Below are positions 16,452 through 24,693 of a stretch of DNA of 64,000 nt, piece by piece (position 1 is the stretch's first letter; each line of letters begins with the position of its first letter). Made by a program: the position numbers and the translations under genes. The DNA is taken from assembly GCF_902497555.1 (NCBI RefSeq), contig NZ_CABVGP010000002.1:2368501-2432500 (forward strand), read 5' to 3'. The notes under the pieces were generated by a model, which saw nothing but the letters and a program-made list of their open reading frames with translations, was not told the DNA's origin and did not search any database. Source of the stretch: Amycolatopsis camponoti (GTDB lineage Bacteria; Actinomycetota; Actinomycetes; Mycobacteriales; Pseudonocardiaceae).

Positions 16452-18008
16452 GTGAGGGAGCACGTCGGAGCTAGTTCCGCTGGGCGCGCGGGGGATTCGG
16501 AACCGTGGCGGGTGTGCTTGCTGGACTCGTCGGGCCGGGCACTGGGTGCCGGCATGCTGCTGGGCGAGTCCACGGTCCTGACCTGCGCGCACGTCGTGCA
16601 GGCCGCCGGGGAGGAAGCACTTTCGCCCGACGGCCCGGCCGCCCAGCTCGTGGTCCGCTTCGTCGGCCTCCCCGGGACACCGGAGGCGTACGCCGGCGTC
16701 CGGCCGGGGTGCTGGGTGCCGCCGCTGCCCGACGGCCGCGGGGACGTCGCGCTGCTGGAGCTGAGCGAGGCTTTCCCCGGCGTGCCAGGTGCGCCGTTGG
16801 TGCGCCTGGGTGTCGTCCGCGACCGGGTGGTCCACACCTACGGTTTCCCGGCGCCGCACCAGCACGGCGTGTGGGTGAACGACGCCGAGCTGGCCGGCCC
16901 GGCCGGGGCGGGCAGCGAGTGGATCCAGCTGAACTCGAAGCCGCCGGGGGAACGCGTCCGCCGCGGGTTCAGCGGCGCCGGGGTGATCGACAAGGCCACC
17001 GACGCGGTGCTCGGCATGGTGGTCACCGAATACACCGACGAACGGCTCGGGCTCGCCTACTTGATCCCCGTCGAGACGATCGTCCGGCACGTCCCGGAGG
17101 TCGCCCGGTGGGTGGGCGAGCCGCCGCGGCCCGCGTGCGGCCCGCTGGTCGTGGTCATCGGCGACCGCGACTCGGCGGTGGTCCGGGACTTCCTGACCCA
17201 GGTCCGGCGCGAGCGCCGCGGGTCTCCGCCCGGCCGCGGCGAGCGGCTCGCCGCGATCGTCGACGCCACCGGCAAGACCGCCGACGAGGTGGCCGAGAAG
17301 GTCAGCGCCGGCATCAGCACCGAGGAGGTCACGACGGTGCTCGCGACCAACCCGGAGGACGTCGCGGTGGCGGTGGCCGGCGTCGACGCCGCCCGCGCGC
17401 CGGAAGAGGTCCTGACCGGTGCGGTGAAACCGCTGATGGACAAGGGTGCCACCGTGCTCGTCCAGTTCAGCGGGCCGGACTCGCCCGGCGTGCACCTGGC
17501 CCGCCGCTGGGAGAGCGAACGGAACGCGCGGAGGCTGGACCGGCTGGCGCTGCTGGTCGAAATGGTGGAGCACGAAGAGGAGCGCACGCGGGAGCGGGCC
17601 GCCCAGGTCGGCACGCGCACGCACCCGGCGGCGGAGGTGCCCGGCCCCGCCGCGGACCTGCGCCTGCGACTGGCCGCCCTCAGCTCGGCGGGCGAGCACA
17701 TCGACCCGGGCCGCGTCCGGCGCGCCCTGACGGTGACCGAACGCGACGCCGAGACGGCCCGCCGGGAGCTAGTCCGGTTGCACGCCGACCTCGACGCGCA
17801 CGCGGCCCGCCACGACGAGCTGCTCGGACGGCTGCGCGCGTACAACGCGAAGGCCACCGACGCGGGCCTGATGGAGGACGAGGAGCTGGCGGAGCGGTAC
17901 CGCCCGGCGATGACGGCGCTCAACGCGCTCCCCGCCGATCTCGTGGCCGCGGCGGAGCTGGTCGAGGGTTACATCCGCGCGGTGCGGCACCGATTGGAGG
18001 GCGTGTGA
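16452..18008 (+). CDS. Trypsin-like serine protease with C-terminal helical region
   Basis: 518 residues. A trypsin-like fold occupies residues 18-215. The catalytic triad is His47 in TCAHVV, Asp98 in GDVALLEL and Ser174 in GFSGAGVI. There is no signal peptide, so it should act in the cytoplasm. Residues 225-345 form a second alpha/beta domain of unknown type (GPLVVVIGDRDSAVVRDFL, VLVQFSGPDSPGVHLAR), followed by a charged, probably coiled-coil tail. It opens a dense cluster with PknG-like kinase, VWA, membrane and binding proteins and a Trypco1-type protein. Cytosolic trypsin-like proteases in such arrays are considered effectors or maturases of conflict systems. Confidence 0.8.
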   Translation: MREHVGASSAGRAGDSEPWRVCLLDSSGRALGAGMLLGESTVLTCAHVVQAAGEEALSPDGPAAQLVVRFVGLPGTPEAYAGVRPGCWVPPLPDGRGDVALLELSEAFPGVPGAPLVRLGVVRDRVVHTYGFPAPHQHGVWVNDAELAGPAGAGSEWIQLNSKPPGERVRRGFSGAGVIDKATDAVLGMVVTEYTDERLGLAYLIPVETIVRHVPEVARWVGEPPRPACGPLVVVIGDRDSAVVRDFLTQVRRERRGSPPGRGERLAAIVDATGKTADEVAEKVSAGISTEEVTTVLATNPEDVAVAVAGVDAARAPEEVLTGAVKPLMDKGATVLVQFSGPDSPGVHLARRWESERNARRLDRLALLVEMVEHEEERTRERAAQVGTRTHPAAEVPGPAADLRLRLAALSSAGEHIDPGRVRRALTVTERDAETARRELVRLHADLDAHAARHDELLGRLRAYNAKATDAGLMEDEELAERYRPAMTALNALPADLVAAAELVEGYIRAVRHRLEGV

Positions 18009-18136
18009 AGGCCGGGGACGGTTCGGGGATGTGGTTTCGCGGGTTGGGTGGCGGGCGCACGGTTGCCGGGGGCGGCTCGCGGGTGTGGCACCGCCGATAC
18101 CCGGCCAAGCAGTGGCACCGGTTGGCTGCCGCATGA
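18005..18136 (+). CDS. Small basic ORF between protease and kinase, 43 residues
   Basis: A GTG at 18005 overlaps the protease stop, and the TGA overlaps the kinase ATG (ATGA), so this frame exactly bridges the two genes. The product would be glycine-rich with a basic, Trp/His-containing tail (WHRRYPAKQWHRLAAA). The exact fit argues for translation, either as a small protein or only to couple the kinase to the protease. I recognise no family, and a spurious frame cannot be excluded. Confidence 0.4.
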   Translation: MKAGDGSGMWFRGLGGGRTVAGGGSRVWHRRYPAKQWHRLAAA

Positions 18137-20328
18137 CCGCCGGGCCGGTGTGGTGCCACGGGAAGCCCGTCGGGCCGACGGGTTTCTGCGAAGTGTGCGG
18201 CCACCGCCGGGTGCCCGTCGAGGCTCCGGCCGCCGCGCTGAGCACGCCCGCGCCGGAAAGCACCCGGCGCAGCGTCGAGCTGTGGGGCGGCGAGGCCGAC
18301 TTCCAGTCGCTGCCCGCGGTCGAGGTGCCCGATCCCGCGAAGCTCGTCCTCGCCGATCCGGACTACCCCGAGCAGCACCGGTTCTGTGGCCGCTGCGGGG
18401 AACCCGTCGGTCGCGCGTACGCCGGCGAACCCGGGTTCGCCGAAGGGTTCTGCGAGGGTGAGAACTGCGGCGAGCCGTTCTCCTTCCTGCCCAAGCTCTC
18501 CCGCCAAGAGCGCGTCGGCGACCGCTACGAGGTTCTCGGCTGCTTCGCCCGTGGCGGCCTCGGCTGGGTGTACCTCGCCGCCGACACCGCGCTCGGCGGC
18601 CAGCACGTCGTGCTCAAGGGGGTGATCAACAGCGAAAGCGCGATGCTGCGCGCGCTGGCGCGGGTCGAACGGGACGTCCTGATCCGCCTCGACCACCCGA
18701 ACATCGTGCGGATCAACGACTTCGTCGAGCACACCCCGCCCGCCGGCGGCGAGCCCGACACCTACCTGGTGATGGAGTACGTCGGCGGCCGGTCGCTGCG
18801 CGACCTCCTCGTGAAGGGGCCGCCGCCGCGCGTCGAGCACGTCATCGTCTACGGCCGGGCCATCCTCGCCGCGCTGGACTACCTCCACGGCGAGGGCCTG
18901 CTGTACTGCGACATGAAGCCGGAGAACGTGATCCACGGCGACAAGCGCGTCAAGGTCATCGACCTCGGCGCCGCCCGCGCGATCGACGACTCGGCGAACC
19001 CGAGCGTCGGGACCGAGGGGTTCCAGGTTCCGGCGCACGAGCTCACCCGGCACGGCCTGACCGTCCGGTCCGACCTGCACACCGTCGGCCGGACGCTGCA
19101 GGTGCTGCTCGACGCCGCGAGCGAGGACGCCGACCCGGACCGCGTCGCCGGCGGCCTCGACTCCCTGCGCTCGGTCCTCGAGCGCGCGGTCGCGCCGTTC
19201 GAGCGCCGGTTCGCCACCGCGTCCGAGATGGCCGAGCAGCTGGACGGCGTGCGCCGGGAAATCCTTTCGCTGCGCGACGAACGGCCGCGCCCGGTGCCGT
19301 CGGCGCTGTTCGAGGACACCGCCGAGCTGCTCGACGAGGGCCTCGGCGCGGTCCCCGGCCTCGACCGCTGGGTCACCGCCGCATCCCGCGGCGGAGCACT
19401 GGACCCGGGGCTGCCGAGCGCCGCCGACGGGGCAGGCCGGCTGCCGATCCCGCGGGTCGCGCCGGACGACCCGGCGGTGGAGTTCATCGCCGCCGCGGGT
19501 GCGCCCGGGCCGCACCGCTGGCTGGACAAGCTCGCCATGTTCGGCGAACGCTCGGTCGAGATCGAGCTCGCCCGGACGCGGGCGCTCATCGCGCTGGGCG
19601 ACTCCGGCCGCGCGGCCGCCGCCTTGTCCGCGGCCGAAGAGCTGCTCGGCGCCGAGGCCGCGCGCGACTGGCGGGCGGCCTGGCACCACGGGCTGCTGGC
19701 GCTCGTCCGCGGCGACGCCGAGCCGGCCGCGGCCGCGTTCGACCGGGTGCACCGCGCCTGGCCGGGCGAAATCGCGCCGAAGCTCGCGCTCGGGTTCTGC
19801 GCCGAACTGCGCGGGGACACCGGGCAGGCCGAGCGCTGCTACCGCTCGGTGTGGCACCGCGACCACAGCCAGGTCAGCGCGGCCTTCGGCCTGGCCCGCG
19901 GCCACCTGCGGGATCGGGGCCGCGACGCCGCGGTCACCCTGCTCGACGCCGTCCCGCCGATCTCCCGCCACTACGACGCCGCGCGGATCGCCGCGGTGCG
20001 GATCCGGGCGGGCCGCCTGCCGTCCGGGCCGCCGGGCCGGACCGACCTCGCCGACGCGGCGCGGCGGCTGCCCGAGCTGTACCTCGACGGCGAGTCCCAG
20101 GACCGGCTGGAGACGCTCGTCCGCGAAGCCGCGCTGGCCGCCCTCGACGACGGCGCCGAGCCGGGCTGGGACGGCGGTGCCCTGCTCGGCGAGCGCGTCA
20201 CCGACCGCGGCTTGCGCACGCTCCTGGAGCGGTCCCTGCGCCGGCTCGCCGAGCGGGCGCGCGACCGCGACGAACACGGCGTGCTCGTCGACCTCGCCAA
20301 CTCCGTCCGCCCGAAGACGAGAAGGTGA
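18133..20328 (+). CDS. PknG-like serine/threonine kinase with zinc-ribbon and TPR parts
   Basis: 731 residues in the domain order of mycobacterial PknG. N-terminal cysteine pairs (C8, C19, C22 and C85, C88, C107, C112) form rubredoxin- or zinc-ribbon-like knuckles. The kinase spans residues 131-390: ATP-binding Lys162 in VVLKGVI, catalytic Asp260 in LLYCDMKPENV (HRD replaced by YCD), and metal-binding Asp277 in IDLGAARA. A TPR-like helical region fills the rest. PknG is soluble and senses amino acid supply through GlnH and GlnX. Here too a membrane protein and a solute-binding lipoprotein lie downstream, so a parallel pathway is likely. Confidence 0.85.
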   Translation: MTAGPVWCHGKPVGPTGFCEVCGHRRVPVEAPAAALSTPAPESTRRSVELWGGEADFQSLPAVEVPDPAKLVLADPDYPEQHRFCGRCGEPVGRAYAGEPGFAEGFCEGENCGEPFSFLPKLSRQERVGDRYEVLGCFARGGLGWVYLAADTALGGQHVVLKGVINSESAMLRALARVERDVLIRLDHPNIVRINDFVEHTPPAGGEPDTYLVMEYVGGRSLRDLLVKGPPPRVEHVIVYGRAILAALDYLHGEGLLYCDMKPENVIHGDKRVKVIDLGAARAIDDSANPSVGTEGFQVPAHELTRHGLTVRSDLHTVGRTLQVLLDAASEDADPDRVAGGLDSLRSVLERAVAPFERRFATASEMAEQLDGVRREILSLRDERPRPVPSALFEDTAELLDEGLGAVPGLDRWVTAASRGGALDPGLPSAADGAGRLPIPRVAPDDPAVEFIAAAGAPGPHRWLDKLAMFGERSVEIELARTRALIALGDSGRAAAALSAAEELLGAEAARDWRAAWHHGLLALVRGDAEPAAAAFDRVHRAWPGEIAPKLALGFCAELRGDTGQAERCYRSVWHRDHSQVSAAFGLARGHLRDRGRDAAVTLLDAVPPISRHYDAARIAAVRIRAGRLPSGPPGRTDLADAARRLPELYLDGESQDRLETLVREAALAALDDGAEPGWDGGALLGERVTDRGLRTLLERSLRRLAERARDRDEHGVLVDLANSVRPKTRR

Positions 20329-20332
20329 TCGG

Positions 20333-21742
20333 ATGCCCGAGACCCCGTCGTTCACCCTCCGGCTGAGCCAGAACAAGTACCTGGCGCCGTCGGACGACCG
20401 GATGGACGCCGTCCTCACCGTGCGGGTGGGCGACGCCGGGGCGCCGGTCGCGGACGGCGCGCCGCAGAGCGCCGAACTGCTGCTGGTGGACTGTTCCAGC
20501 TCGATGGACTGGCCGCCCACGAAGATCGAGGCGGCGCGGCACGCCTGCCGCGTCGCCGTCGACTCCCTCCGCGACGGCGTGCTCTTCGGGGTCGTGCAAT
20601 GCACCGCCCACGCGGAGCTGGTCTACCCCGCCACGCCGCAGCTGGCCATCGCCGGCGCGCGGACCCGGCAGGAGGCGAAGGCGGCGGTCTCCGGGCTCAT
20701 CGCCGGCGGCGGCACCGCGATGAGCCAGTGGCTGGAGCTGGCCCGGGAGCTCTTCGACCGTTGTCCGGTCGAGATCCGGCACGCCGTGCTGCTCACCGAC
20801 GGAAAGAACGAGTCCGACCGCAGCGGCGCGCTGGAGGCCGCACTCGACCGCTGCCAGGGCGCGTTCGCCTGCGACGCCAGGGGAATCGGCGACGACTGGG
20901 ATCCGCGGGACCTTCGGCGCATCGCCTCCGTCCTGCGCGGCAGCGCCGACGCGGTGCTGGAGGACGCCGAGCTGGCCGGGGACTTCCGGCGGCTGGTCGA
21001 GCAGGCGATGGGCCGGACGGTGCCCGACCTGCGGCTGCGCCTGACCACGATGCCCTACACCAGGCTGTGGTTCGTCAAGCAGGTCTTCCCGACCGAGGTG
21101 GACCTCACCGCGCAGTGCCGCGCGCTCGAGCTGCCCACCGGCGCGTGGGGCGACGAGCAGCGCGAGTACCACCTCTGCCTCGAAGTCGACGCCGCGGAGC
21201 TGACCCGCTACGAAGACCGGCTGCTGGGCACGGTCACCCTGCTCGAGGGCGCGGACACCGCGGTGAGCGACCGGCTCCCGGTGGTCGGCTACCTGACCGA
21301 CGACCTGGCGCTCTCGAGCGTGCCGGACGAGAACGTCGCCCGCATCACCGGGCAGTCCGAGCTGGGCCGGGCGCTGCGCGCGGGCTGGGACGCCTTCGAG
21401 CGCGGAGACCGGGCGGAGGCGGCGCGCGAGTGGAGCACCGCGCACCGGCTGGCCACCGGCCTCGGCAACGCGGAGATCCTCAAGCGCCTGGGCCGCCTGG
21501 TCGACGTCCACGACGGGACGGTGGCCATCAAGGACGGTATCCGTCCCCGTGACGGGTTCTCGATCGTGATCGGGTCGGCCATCTCCGCCCTGCCTCCCGC
21601 CGAACCCGTCGTCACGCGGGCCCCGCTCGCGGAGGGTGGTCCGCCGCGCGAGTGCGTCCTCTGTGGACACAAAGCCCGGCCGACGGCGACGCGCTGCGGG
21701 CGGTGCGGCGAGCCGTTCGGCCCGGCGGGAGCGCCGTCGTGA
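20333..21742 (+). CDS. VWA-domain protein with C-terminal zinc ribbon
   Basis: 469 residues. The VWA domain (about 45-225) has an intact MIDAS: DCSSSM with Asp53, Ser55 and Ser57, a Thr in GGGTAMSQW, and an Asp in LLTDGKNE. The middle is a beta-rich region, then a TPR-like helix pair (RALRAGWDAFERGDRAEAARE). The C-terminus is a zinc ribbon, CVLCGHKARPTATRCGRCGE, echoing the cysteine knuckles of the kinase encoded upstream. It lies four bases after the kinase gene and overlaps the next gene (GTGA). A role as a scaffold or kinase substrate in the same pathway is inferred. Confidence 0.85.
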   Translation: MPETPSFTLRLSQNKYLAPSDDRMDAVLTVRVGDAGAPVADGAPQSAELLLVDCSSSMDWPPTKIEAARHACRVAVDSLRDGVLFGVVQCTAHAELVYPATPQLAIAGARTRQEAKAAVSGLIAGGGTAMSQWLELARELFDRCPVEIRHAVLLTDGKNESDRSGALEAALDRCQGAFACDARGIGDDWDPRDLRRIASVLRGSADAVLEDAELAGDFRRLVEQAMGRTVPDLRLRLTTMPYTRLWFVKQVFPTEVDLTAQCRALELPTGAWGDEQREYHLCLEVDAAELTRYEDRLLGTVTLLEGADTAVSDRLPVVGYLTDDLALSSVPDENVARITGQSELGRALRAGWDAFERGDRAEAAREWSTAHRLATGLGNAEILKRLGRLVDVHDGTVAIKDGIRPRDGFSIVIGSAISALPPAEPVVTRAPLAEGGPPRECVLCGHKARPTATRCGRCGEPFGPAGAPS

Positions 21743-22854
21743 CGGCGACGAGCACCACGCGAAAGACCCTCTGGTGGCTGCGGCTCGGGCTGGTGGCCGG
21801 CAGCGCCCTGGTCCTGATGAGCGCGCTGGCGACGTTCATCGGGGTGCGGGCCAGCATCGCGGAGGTGCGCGAGCGGACCGCGCCCGCGGTGCTCGAGGTG
21901 TCACTGGCCAAGGAGGCGCTCGTGGCCGCCCACGACGCCGCGGTGACCGCCTTCGACCGCCGCCAGGTGCGCCTCACCGGACCCAGCGAGCAGTACGAGG
22001 ACGAGATCGCGCTGGCCAGCCAGCAGCTCGCCCAGGTCGCCGAGCACAACGCGGCCGGCGAAGAGGGCAGCCAGACGCTCCGGCTCATCGAAGGGCTGCT
22101 GCCCGCGTACAACGGCTTCATCGGGCAAGCCGACGCGCACTTCCGGCAGGACAACGGCGGCCCGCTCGCCGCGAGCAACCTGCAGTCCGCGTCCGACCTG
22201 CTGACCGCGAAGGAGAACGGCATCCTCGCGCGGCTCGACACCCTGGCCGCCGCCCAGCGCGCCGCGCTGGAGAAGCAGCTCGGCACCGACTGGCTGGACC
22301 CCGCGATCACCCTGCTGTGGGCACTGCCGCTGCTGCTCACGCTCGCGTTGCTGGTGTGGGCCCAGCGTTTCCTCGCCCGCCGCTTCCGGCGGACGGTGAA
22401 CTCCGCCCTGTTCGCCGCGACGGCGGCCCTGGTGCTGCTGGGCATCGGGACGGCGCTGCTGCTCGGGATCCAGTCCGGCGCGCGGGACAGCGGTGCCGCG
22501 CTGGGACACACGGTGGACGCGCGGTCCGCCGCGACGACGGCGACCGCCGGGCACGCCCAGTGGACGCTCGCGCAGGTGCTGGTCGCGTCCTGCGGTCCCG
22601 GGGGAGTGGCCGCGTGCGGGTACACGGTGGCCGCGGCCGCCGCGGCGACCCCCGCGCCGCCCGCCGTCCCGCCCGCGGCCCCGGCCGACGTCGACGAGTC
22701 GGCCCTGCTCGGCCCGGGACTCACCGAGCCGGGCTGGAACGGCTTGCTCGGCTACGGGATTCCCGTGCTGGCCGCGGGAATCGGGATGCTGGTCGTCGGC
22801 GGCCTGCAACCCCGGCTGGACGAATACCGGTTCCGGGGGGCGAGAAGCCGATGA
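21739..22854 (+). CDS. GlnX-like membrane protein
   Basis: 371 residues. One membrane segment lies near the N-terminus (GLVAGSALVLMSALATFIGV). An extracytoplasmic helical domain of about 150 residues follows, rich in Glu/Gln and resembling four-helix sensor domains. Two more membrane segments follow (ITLLWALPLLLTLALLVWA, FAATAALVLLGIGTALLLGI), then a Pro/Ala-rich external stretch and a final segment (GIPVLAAGIGMLVVGGL). The topology and position between a PknG-like kinase and a binding lipoprotein match GlnX. It overlaps both neighbours (GTGA and ATGA). It probably relays ligand occupancy to the kinase. Confidence 0.7.
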   Translation: MTATSTTRKTLWWLRLGLVAGSALVLMSALATFIGVRASIAEVRERTAPAVLEVSLAKEALVAAHDAAVTAFDRRQVRLTGPSEQYEDEIALASQQLAQVAEHNAAGEEGSQTLRLIEGLLPAYNGFIGQADAHFRQDNGGPLAASNLQSASDLLTAKENGILARLDTLAAAQRAALEKQLGTDWLDPAITLLWALPLLLTLALLVWAQRFLARRFRRTVNSALFAATAALVLLGIGTALLLGIQSGARDSGAALGHTVDARSAATTATAGHAQWTLAQVLVASCGPGGVAACGYTVAAAAAATPAPPAVPPAAPADVDESALLGPGLTEPGWNGLLGYGIPVLAAGIGMLVVGGLQPRLDEYRFRGARSR

Positions 22855-24140
22855 GGAGACGCCTCGCCGTCGTCGTGCTGGCCGCCGCGGTGGCGGCCGG
22901 GGTGCCCGGCTGCTCGGGCGGGTCCGGCGCGGAGGTCGTGACCGTGCTCGGCTCGTGGACCGGTGACGAGCAGGCCGCGTTCCAGCGCGTGCTCGACGGC
23001 TTCACCCGCGAGACCGGGATCCCGACGCGGTACCAGGGCACCCGCGCGCAGAACCAGGTGCTGCGCGGTGACCTGCAGCAAGGCACCCCGCCCGATGTCG
23101 CGGTGCTGTCCAACCCGGCCGAGCTCGCCGGGTACGCGAAGTCGGGCGACCTGAAGCCGCTCGACGACGTCCTCGGTGCGGAAGCGGCCCAGGCGTACAG
23201 CTCGCAGTGGCTGAAGCTGCAGCAGCTCGGGCGCGGCGCGCTGTACGCGGTCGTGGTCAAGGCCGACCTCAAGAGCATCGTCTGGTACTCGCCGTCGACG
23301 TTCACCGGGCCGGAACCGGCGACGTGGGAAGCGCTCCTGACGACGTCGCGACAGCTCGCCGCGAGCGGGCAGCCGCCCTGGTGCCTCGGCATGGGTGCCC
23401 CGCCGAACTCCGGGTTCCCCGGCACCGACTGGATCGAGGACATCCTGCTGCACCGGGCCGGCCCGCGGGTCTACAACGCTTGGGCGGCGGGCACCCTGCC
23501 GTGGACCGACCAGGCGGTGCGGGAGGCGTGGCAGAGCTGGGGCGAGCTGGTCCTGGCGCCGGGCGCGGTCCGCGGCGGCAGCACAGCGGCGTTGCTGACG
23601 TCCTTCGCCGACGCCGGCCGGGCGATGTTCACCCCGCCCCCGGGGTGTGTCTGGGAGCACCTGGGCTCGTTCGCGATCGGCGGGTACGGCGCGTTCCCGG
23701 GACCGCCCGTGCCCGACCGCGACTTCCGGTTCTTCCCGTTCCCGGGCGCGGGTGCGGGCGGCCCGTCGGAGGTCTCGGCCGACCTCGCGGCGATGTTCCA
23801 CGACACCCCGGCCGCGCGCCGGCTCATGGTGTACCTGGCCGGGGAGGCGGGCCAGCGGATCTGGCCGTCGGGCGGGACGACGTTCTCGGTGCACCGGCGG
23901 CTCGTCGGCCCCGACGTCTACCGCAGCGACGTCGCCCGGCGGATCGCGACGACCCTCGCGCAGGGCACCGACCCGTGCTTCGACGCGTCGGACCTGATGC
24001 CGTCGGCGATGAGCAGCGCGTTCTACCAGGCGGTGCTGGAGTACCTGGCCCATCCGGACCGGCTCGGGACGCTGCTCGACGAGCTGGAGCGCGTGCGCCG
24101 TGGCATCGACCCGGAGCAGTGGCTGGACTTGCCTTGTTGA
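22851..24140 (+). CDS. Extracellular solute-binding lipoprotein
   Basis: 429 residues. The first 21 residues are a lipoprotein signal with a lipobox-like VPGC. The mature protein looks like a family 1 (sugar-type) ABC binding protein: VTVLGSWTGDEQAAFQRVLD, DVAVLSNPAELAGYAKSG, LKPLDDVLG, and later PSGGTTFSVHRRL. No ABC permease or ATPase is adjacent. Instead it overlaps a GlnX-like membrane protein gene, so it is better read as the sensory receptor of a PknG-type pathway. The ligand is unknown; the fold class suggests a sugar or peptide-like molecule rather than an amino acid. Confidence 0.8.
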   Translation: MRRRLAVVVLAAAVAAGVPGCSGGSGAEVVTVLGSWTGDEQAAFQRVLDGFTRETGIPTRYQGTRAQNQVLRGDLQQGTPPDVAVLSNPAELAGYAKSGDLKPLDDVLGAEAAQAYSSQWLKLQQLGRGALYAVVVKADLKSIVWYSPSTFTGPEPATWEALLTTSRQLAASGQPPWCLGMGAPPNSGFPGTDWIEDILLHRAGPRVYNAWAAGTLPWTDQAVREAWQSWGELVLAPGAVRGGSTAALLTSFADAGRAMFTPPPGCVWEHLGSFAIGGYGAFPGPPVPDRDFRFFPFPGAGAGGPSEVSADLAAMFHDTPAARRLMVYLAGEAGQRIWPSGGTTFSVHRRLVGPDVYRSDVARRIATTLAQGTDPCFDASDLMPSAMSSAFYQAVLEYLAHPDRLGTLLDELERVRRGIDPEQWLDLPC

Positions 24141-24164
24141 TCGTCTTTTCCCGAGGAGGATTCC

Positions 24165-24554
24165 TTGCCGGACTTCGTGCGTTTCCCGCTGGCCGACGGC
24201 GGCTCGGTGGTCGTCGAGGTGGAGGTGGAGCCCGGCTTGGAGCGAGCGTCGGTGCCATCGGGCGTCCTCCGCAAGGCGACGACGACGTTCGAGCACGCGC
24301 TGAGCGAGGTCCGCGCCGCCGCGGGTGCGGCGTTGGCCCAGTTCCGCGACCTGGGCCCGGACGAGGTGGAGCTGAAGTTCGGCGTCAAGCTGGACGCCCA
24401 GGCGGGGGCGGTGATCGCGCGAACGGGGTTGCAGGGGCAGTTCGAGGTGAAGCTGAAGTGGGTCCGCGGGGAGGCGACGGAGTCCACTGAGGACAGCGCG
24501 GAGGAGGCGCCGGCGGCGAGTGGGGCCGCCCCGGTCCCGCCGGACGTGCCGTAG
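24165..24554 (+). CDS. Trypco1-type (CU044_2847-like) small protein
   Basis: 129 residues. The pattern is that of trypsin-co-occurring domain 1: FVRFPLADGGSVVVEVEV, a helix TTFEHALSEVRAAAGAALAQ, then DEVELKFGVKLDAQAGAVIA and a beta strand FEVKLKW. The family is found beside cytosolic trypsin-like proteases in predicted conflict systems, and such a protease opens this cluster. The TTG start at 24165 is supported by GAGGAGG five bases upstream. The tail is acidic and Pro/Ala-rich. Its biochemical role is unknown; a protease substrate or adaptor is a reasonable guess. Confidence 0.75.
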   Translation: MPDFVRFPLADGGSVVVEVEVEPGLERASVPSGVLRKATTTFEHALSEVRAAAGAALAQFRDLGPDEVELKFGVKLDAQAGAVIARTGLQGQFEVKLKWVRGEATESTEDSAEEAPAASGAAPVPPDVP

Positions 24555-24626
24555 CCCGGATCGGACCCGCCGGCTTCGTCGACCCCGTGACCGCCTTTCC
24601 GCCCGTCTCTCCGGCGAACGGCGGAT

Positions 24627-24675
24627 TTACAACGTTGTATCCACCGGGTAAAACTGACATTTACAACGTTGTAAA
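24627..24675. promoter_or_regulatory. Two LacI-type operators before the GH127 gene
   Basis: Two palindromes share the core TACAACGTTGTA: one at about 24627-24640, and a 16-bp perfect one, TTTACAACGTTGTAAA, at 24660-24675. Their centres are 34 bp apart, and the second ends 18 bases before the GTG. The central CG dyad is typical of LacI-family sites. No LacI gene lies nearby in the window, so the regulator is elsewhere. Confidence 0.65.
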
Positions 24676-24693
24676 ACGAGCGGAGGCCGTCCC

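Noticed and set aside
17920..20604. Long minus-strand frame opposite the kinase gene
   Set aside because: Shadow of the PknG-like kinase; no ribosome site or recognisable domain.
22851..24140. Solute-binding lipoprotein as part of an ABC sugar importer
   Set aside because: No permease or ATPase gene lies nearby, and the gene overlaps a GlnX-like membrane protein; a sensory role fits better.
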